DNA from: Hyphomicrobiales bacterium
GTDB lineage: Bacteria; Pseudomonadota; Alphaproteobacteria; Parvibaculales; Parvibaculaceae
Direction: 5' to 3'
NCBI GenBank assembly: GCA_015655095.1
Contig: JAATFR010000417.1
Span: 1 to 6,743, forward strand
Length of the DNA: 6,743 bases
Under the pieces are notes generated by a model. That model was not told the origin of the DNA and made no database searches. It worked only from the letters and a program-made list of their open reading frames with translations. The translations under genes were made by a program, and so were the position numbers. Shown one piece after another: positions 5,090 to 6,743 of the stretch. The number at the start of each line of letters is the position of its first letter. Positions within the stretch are counted from its first letter, which is position 1.

Positions 5090-6586
5090 ATGAGCGAACC
5101 GGACAGCATTTTCATCGGTGGCGGGGATAAGCCTTGCGCGTTGCTGCTCAAGCTCGCCAATCGCCATGGCCTGATCGCGGGCGCGACCGGCACCGGCAAG
5201 ACGGTCACCCTCCAGATCCTTGCGGAGGGCTTTTCGCGCCTCGGCGTGCCAGTGTTCCTCGCCGATGTGAAAGGCGATCTGGGCGGGCTCTCCCAGCCCG
5301 GCTTGGCCAATCCCAAATTCGAGGAGCGGGCCAAAAGCCTGGGCCTCACCGACTACAGGCTGGAAGCTTCACCTGTGATGCTCTGGGACGTTCTGGGCGA
5401 ACAGGGGCATCCGGTCCGCACGACCGTATCCGAAATGGGGCCGCTGCTGCTGTCACGCCTGCTGGACCTGACTGACGCTCAGGAAGGCGTGCTCTCCATC
5501 GTCTTCCAGATCGCCGACGATGAAAAACTGCTGCTGCTGGACCTGAAGGATTTGCAGGCGCTGCTTGCTTATGTAGCCGACAACGCCAAGACCATCGGAG
5601 GCACCTATGGCAATGTCAGCGCCGCGTCGGTGGGCACGATCCAGCGCAAGCTGCTCACGCTGAAACAGCAGGGTGGCGAGAATTTCTTTGGCGAACCCGC
5701 GCTCGACCTGACCGATTTCATGAAGACGGCGCCCGACGGCCGGGGCTTTATCAACATTCTGGCCGCAGACAAGCTGATGCAGACGCCGATGCTTTACGCC
5801 ACCTTCCTGCTGTGGATGCTGTCCGAGCTGTTCGAGACGCTCCCCGAGGTCGGTGATCTCGACAAGCCGAAGCTCGTGTTCTTTTTCGACGAGGCGCATC
5901 TTCTGTTCGATGACGCCCCCAAACCCCTGCTCGACCGGATCGAAAGCGTGGTCCGGCTGATCCGCTCCAAGGGCGTTGGCATCTATTTTGCGACCCAGAA
6001 CCCTCTCGATGTGCCAGACAGCGTGCTCGGCCAGCTTGGCAACCGGGTCCAGCACGCGCTGCGCGCCTTCACGCCCCGCGACCAGAAGGCTGTGCGGGCG
6101 GCGGCTGAAACGTTCCGGGCGAACCCCTCTTTCGAGATTGCGAGCGTGATCACTGAACTGGGTGTGGGCGAGGCGTTGGTTTCCTGCCTTGAAGGCAAAG
6201 GCACCCCCGCTGTCGTCGAGCGTGCTTTCGTTCGTCCTCCCTCCGCCCGGCTTGGTCCGATCAGCCCCGACGAACGCCGGAAAGTGATCGCCGCAAGCCC
6301 GGTGGCCGGCAAATATGACAGAGAGGTGGACCGGGAATCCGCCTATGAAACCCTGAACGCCCGGACGCAGGTACCAACCGCTACCGAAACGCGTGAACAG
6401 GAGGACGCCGCCCCGGAGAAAGCGGCAAAAAACGCCGACCGGGAAACGGCCCGCCCAGCCCCGCGCGGACGTGAGACCGCGACCGAAGCCTTTGCCAAAA
6501 GCATGATGCGCAGCGTCGGCTCTCAAGTCGGACGTCAACTCACCCGGGCTCTGGTGCGCGGCATTCTGGGCTCGCTCACCAAATAG
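5090..6586 (+). CDS. yjgR: HerA-like/DUF853 (YjgR family) P-loop ATPase
   Basis: A 498-residue ATPase of the DUF853 family, related to HerA/FtsK-type DNA-translocating ATPases; E. coli YjgR is about the same length. The cellular role of the family is not settled. Seen: Walker A GATGTGKT (31-38) within NRHGLIAGATGTGKTVTLQ, then GVPVFLADVKGDLGGLSQPG (52-71), a helical insert (about 110-260), and Walker B KLVFFFDEAHLLF (261-273) with Asp267/Glu268. A sensor-like strand IYFATQNPLDVPDSVLGQLG (298-317) is followed by NRVQHALRAFTPRDQKAV (318-335) containing Arg319 and Arg325. The ATPase core appears complete. Residues about 425-468 form a charged, Ala/Glu/Arg-rich linker, probably disordered, followed by a short basic, hydrophobic C-terminal helix (MRSVGSQVGRQLTRALVRGI, 473-492). 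The gene stands alone: the cyclase gene diverges upstream, and a TetR-like gene converges 10 nt downstream. Start chosen by Shine-Dalgarno and homology of the MSEP...GG opening. Confidence 0.92.
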   Translation: MSEPDSIFIGGGDKPCALLLKLANRHGLIAGATGTGKTVTLQILAEGFSRLGVPVFLADVKGDLGGLSQPGLANPKFEERAKSLGLTDYRLEASPVMLWDVLGEQGHPVRTTVSEMGPLLLSRLLDLTDAQEGVLSIVFQIADDEKLLLLDLKDLQALLAYVADNAKTIGGTYGNVSAASVGTIQRKLLTLKQQGGENFFGEPALDLTDFMKTAPDGRGFINILAADKLMQTPMLYATFLLWMLSELFETLPEVGDLDKPKLVFFFDEAHLLFDDAPKPLLDRIESVVRLIRSKGVGIYFATQNPLDVPDSVLGQLGNRVQHALRAFTPRDQKAVRAAAETFRANPSFEIASVITELGVGEALVSCLEGKGTPAVVERAFVRPPSARLGPISPDERRKVIAASPVAGKYDREVDRESAYETLNARTQVPTATETREQEDAAPEKAAKNADRETARPAPRGRETATEAFAKSMMRSVGSQVGRQLTRALVRGILGSLTK

Positions 6587-6596
6587 GCGCGGCCTG

Positions 6597-6743
6597 TCAT
6601 ATTTCCAGATAGCGGCACATCGCCTGGATCAGTTCTTCCTCAAGCCGCGGATCGGCAATCTGAATGGGGCCGGGCCGGTTGAGCAGGGCATTGATGAGTG
6701 TGCCGTAAACCATCTGCATGGCGAACAGCACGCGCAGTTCAAC
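6597..6743 (-). CDS. C-terminal end of a probable TetR-family regulator (cut by right edge)
   Basis: An open minus-strand frame enters from the right edge and stops with TGA at 6597-6599, giving the last 48 residues of a protein: VELRVLFAMQMVYGTLINAL and then LNRPGPIQIADPRLEEELIQ, ending AMCRYLEI. The helical pattern, with the phrase FAMQMVYGTLINALLNRPGP, resembles the C-terminal ligand/dimerisation domain of TetR-type repressors, where a last helix ending in a short YLEI-like tail is common. The DNA-binding N-terminus lies outside the window, so the family call is an inference. The stop is 10 nt from the end of the convergent yjgR gene, with no obvious intrinsic terminator between them. Confidence 0.65.
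   Translation of the reverse strand, partial: VELRVLFAMQMVYGTLINALLNRPGPIQIADPRLEEELIQAMCRYLEI

Noticed and set aside
5453..6538. A 361-codon minus-strand open frame opposite yjgR
   Set aside because: Antisense of the ATPase gene, whose Walker A and B motifs are on the plus strand; the shadow protein has no recognisable motifs.

Overview
This 6.7-kb window looks like chromosomal DNA of a Gram-negative proteobacterium. Coding regions are mostly GC-rich, and there is an OmpW-type outer-membrane protein and a YjgR-type ATPase. The protein style suggests an alphaproteobacterium, perhaps a sphingomonad, but that is an impression and not a computed placement. There is no rRNA, tRNA, CRISPR array, transposase or recognisable mobile element.

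Left part (1-2580, minus strand): three consecutive genes of a heterotetrameric sarcosine oxidase operon, soxB-soxD-soxA, read right to left. soxA runs off the left edge, and soxG would be expected beyond it. The genes are tightly packed: 19 nt between soxB and soxD, and a 4-nt ATGA overlap between soxD and soxA. The enzyme oxidises sarcosine (N-methylglycine, from choline, betaine or creatinine breakdown) to glycine and feeds the methyl carbon to tetrahydrofolate.

Middle part (2581-4810, minus strand): a 10-bp-stem terminator separates the sox genes from an upstream ompW gene (outer-membrane beta-barrel). Upstream of ompW is a membrane-anchored diguanylate cyclase with an intact GGEEF active site and an intact RxxD inhibitory site. 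The 116-nt gap between the cyclase gene and ompW holds the most striking non-coding structure in the window: a 14-bp inverted repeat with three ATACCC/GGGTAT half-sites spaced exactly 26 bp apart. It is probably an operator. The cyclase gene and its upstream region are visibly richer in A+T than the flanking genes.

Right part (4811-6743): a 279-nt divergent intergenic region with two AT-rich dyads, then a plus-strand gene for a HerA-like/DUF853 (YjgR) P-loop ATPase. It converges, after only 10 nt, on the 3' end of a minus-strand gene that is probably a TetR-family regulator cut by the right edge.

The genes are of known families, and I do not see a clearly novel multi-gene system. The best leads are the putative ompW operator and the possible link between the cyclase gene and ompW.
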